Assembly (NCBI GenBank): GCA_003529305.1 | Contig: DPWC01000225.1 | Span: 1-7,912 of the forward strand | Length of the DNA stretch: 7,912 nt | Origin: Actinomycetota bacterium | Lineage (GTDB): Bacteria > Actinomycetota > Actinomycetes > UBA12327 | Direction: 5' to 3' | In this document: piece after piece, positions 5,939-7,912 of the stretch | Layout of the letters: every line of letters begins with the position of its first letter | How positions within the stretch are numbered: position 1 is the first letter of the stretch | Program-made: the position numbers and the translations under genes | Notes under the pieces: model-generated | What the model saw: the letters and a program-made list of their open reading frames with translations, nothing else | The model's database searches: none | What the model was told of the DNA's origin: nothing

Positions 5939-7912
5939 TGGGGTCTCAGGTGCAACAGGCGAGCGCTGAAAGGGTGCAGATGCGCGACACACTGGTGATC
6001 AAGGGTGCTCGCGAACACAATCTGAAGAACATCTCGCTGGAGCTGCCCCGTGATGCACTGATTGTTTTTACCGGGCTTTCCGGTTCCGGTAAATCCAGCC
6101 TTGCCTTTGACACGATCTTCGCCGAAGGTCAGCGCCGCTATGTCGAGAGCCTGTCTTCCTACGCCCGGCAGTTTCTTGGACAGTTGGACAAACCGGATGT
6201 TGATTTCATTGAGGGGTTATCGCCAGCGGTTTCCATTGATCAAAAGTCGACGAATCGCAACCCGAGATCCACCGTCGGCACGATCACTGAAGTTCATGAC
6301 TACCTCCGCCTGCTCTATGCGCGCGCGGGTACACCGCACTGCCCCGAATGCGGCGATGTCATCGCTCGGCAGACTCCCCAACAAATCGTCGATCGCATCG
6401 GCGAATTGGCCGAGGGCACTCGTTTCCAAGTCTTGGCGCCCGTCATCCGGGAGCGTAAAGGGGAATTTGTCGACCTCTTTCGATCGCTGCAGAGCCAAGG
6501 CTTCAGTCGGGTTCGGGTAGACGGTGTTGTTCATGCCCTGGGGGAAGTGCCAAATCTGAAGAAGCAAGAGAAACACACCGTGGAAGTTGTGGTTGATCGC
6601 TTGTCGGTCAAGTCGAATGCCCGTCGTCGCATAACAGATTCGGTGGAGACCGCTCTTCGGCTCTCTGGTGGGCTCGTCGTGTTGGAATTCGTCGATCGGG
6701 CAGCCAAGGACCCCGAGCGCGAACGCACCTTTAGTCAGCACTTGGCCTGCCTCAAAGACGATTTGTCCTTCGAACAGTTGGAGCCTCGGTCGTTCTCCTT
6801 CAATTCGCCGTTTGGGGCCTGCCCGGAGTGCACGGGTCTTGGTGTTCGACTGGTCGTCGATCCGGAGTTGGTGGTCCCCGATGGATCGAAGTCACTCAGC
6901 GAGGGCGCGATAGCTCCCTGGGCAGGTGGGCATGTCAGCAACTACTTTGCGCGGCTGCTGGAAGCCGTGGCCGATGATCTTGGTTTTTCGATGGACACTC
7001 CGTGGGATCAACTGCCAGCCAAGGCACGCAAGGCCGTGTTGCATGGCCATGGCAGCCAAGTCACGGTCAGGTTCCGCAACAGGTTCAATCGCTCACGCCA
7101 GTACACCACTACCTTCGAGGGCGTCCTGGGATTCGTCGAGCGCCGGCATGAGGAGTCCGAATCGGACGCCAGCCGCGAGCGCTATGCCGGCTTTATGCGG
7201 GAGGAGCCGTGTGCCGCGTGCAACGGGGCAAGGCTCAAACCTCTGATCTTGGCCGTCACTTTGGGTGGTGCGTCGATCGCTGATGTCTCCGCTTTGTCCA
7301 TCGCCGAATGTGCAGATTTCCTGCGCGCACTGAAACTGCCGCCTCGAGAGGCCAAGATCGCTGGTCGGGTACTCAAGGAAATCAACGAGCGCCTGCAATT
7401 CCTCTTGGATGTCGGCTTGGACTACCTGTCACTAGACCGCGCGGCCGGCACGCTGTCCGGCGGTGAGGCGCAGCGGATTCGCTTGGCGACGCAGATCGGT
7501 TCCGGCCTCGTCGGTGTCCTCTATGTACTGGACGAGCCCTCTATCGGCCTGCACCAGCGCGACAACCGGCGCCTGATCGACACCTTGGTGCGACTGCGGA
7601 ATCTTGGGAACACCTTGATCGTGGTGGAACATGATGAGGACACCATCAAGACAGCTGACTGGGTCGTGGACATCGGTCCCGGAGCAGGTGAACACGGCGG
7701 CGAAGTCGTGGTGTCGGGACCCGTCGCCGAGTTACTGGCGGCAACCGACTCGGCAACCGGCGCCTACTTGTCGGGCCGTCGTGTCATCGCCGTTCCGCCC
7801 ACCAGGCGGTCCGTGGACTTATCCCGCGCCCTTACGGTGCGCGGTGCCGCCGAGAACAATCTGCACGATGTCGACGCGTCGTTTCCGCTTGGCGCACTCA
7901 TCGCCGTCACGG
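5938..7912 (+). CDS. uvrA: Excinuclease ABC subunit A (partial at window edge)
   Basis: The frame is open from ATG 5938 to the window edge: 658 codons, roughly the first two thirds of a protein usually about 950-1000 residues long. UvrA is the dimeric ABC-type ATPase that finds bulky DNA lesions and delivers UvrB. Visible: first Walker A GLSGSGKSS (46-54); a CPEC pair (135-138); the UvrB-binding region; the first zinc module with C295-x-x-C298 but C271-x-x-D274 in place of the usual CxxC; another CAAC pair (425-428); ABC signature LSGGEAQRIRLATQIGSG (506-523); Walker B LYVLDEPSIGLHQR (528-541); and the start of the second ATPase half (LTVRGAAENNLHDV, from 632), cut before its Walker A. ATG 5980 gives the family-typical start (MRDTLVIKGAREHNL); ATG 5938 adds 14 residues but overlaps the TerC stop and has AAGGAG. 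Either is possible. Confidence 0.98.
   Translation, partial: MGSQVQQASAERVQMRDTLVIKGAREHNLKNISLELPRDALIVFTGLSGSGKSSLAFDTIFAEGQRRYVESLSSYARQFLGQLDKPDVDFIEGLSPAVSIDQKSTNRNPRSTVGTITEVHDYLRLLYARAGTPHCPECGDVIARQTPQQIVDRIGELAEGTRFQVLAPVIRERKGEFVDLFRSLQSQGFSRVRVDGVVHALGEVPNLKKQEKHTVEVVVDRLSVKSNARRRITDSVETALRLSGGLVVLEFVDRAAKDPERERTFSQHLACLKDDLSFEQLEPRSFSFNSPFGACPECTGLGVRLVVDPELVVPDGSKSLSEGAIAPWAGGHVSNYFARLLEAVADDLGFSMDTPWDQLPAKARKAVLHGHGSQVTVRFRNRFNRSRQYTTTFEGVLGFVERRHEESESDASRERYAGFMREEPCAACNGARLKPLILAVTLGGASIADVSALSIAECADFLRALKLPPREAKIAGRVLKEINERLQFLLDVGLDYLSLDRAAGTLSGGEAQRIRLATQIGSGLVGVLYVLDEPSIGLHQRDNRRLIDTLVRLRNLGNTLIVVEHDEDTIKTADWVVDIGPGAGEHGGEVVVSGPVAELLAATDSATGAYLSGRRVIAVPPTRRSVDLSRALTVRGAAENNLHDVDASFPLGALIAVT

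Noticed and set aside
5938..7912. Reading the last gene as an ABC transporter ATPase
   Set aside because: The ABC signature and Walker motifs are those of UvrA (SGGEAQRIRLATQIGSGLVG, DEPSIGLHQRDN), with UvrA-specific insertions and zinc-type cysteine pairs.

Overview
The window looks like an ordinary chromosomal core region of a free-living actinobacterium. GC content is moderately high (close to 60% by eye). The predicted proteins follow the actinobacterial form of each family: a four-domain ribosomal protein S1 with an actinobacterial acidic tail, a UvrB with a GATGTGKS P-loop, and a UvrA that reads throughout like the high-GC Gram-positive version. Genus and species cannot be called from this sequence. 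I see no mobile element, tRNA, rRNA, CRISPR array or phage gene.

Layout: at the left edge, on the minus strand, is the N-terminal half of a major facilitator superfamily (MFS) transporter that runs off the window (1-630). A 104-base divergent intergenic region (631-734) separates it from a five-gene plus-strand run: rpsA (735-2243), coaE (2277-2885), uvrB (2895-4976), a TerC-family membrane protein gene (4976-5938) and uvrA (5938 to beyond the right edge). Gaps in the run are 33 bp, 9 bp, then two 1-nt stop/start overlaps. No terminator-like hairpin plus T-run is visible inside it, so it could be read as one operon from a promoter near 687-692.

Functionally the run joins translation (S1), the last step of coenzyme A synthesis (CoaE), the damage-recognition half of nucleotide excision repair (UvrA loads UvrB on lesions) and a membrane protein of a family tied to manganese or other metal export. 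From general knowledge, rpsA, coaE, uvrB and uvrA lie close together in other actinobacteria, including Mycobacterium tuberculosis, so the neighbourhood is not new. The TerC gene wedged between uvrB and uvrA with translational-coupling overlaps on both sides is the most thought-provoking feature.

I did not find a convincing undescribed system. The observations worth a second look are the uvrB-TerC-uvrA coupling, rpsA, coaE and uvrB lying in one reading frame separated only by single TAG codons, the lack of a visible SOS box near the uvr genes, a CxxD in place of CxxC in the first UvrA zinc module, and compositional differences in the MFS gene.
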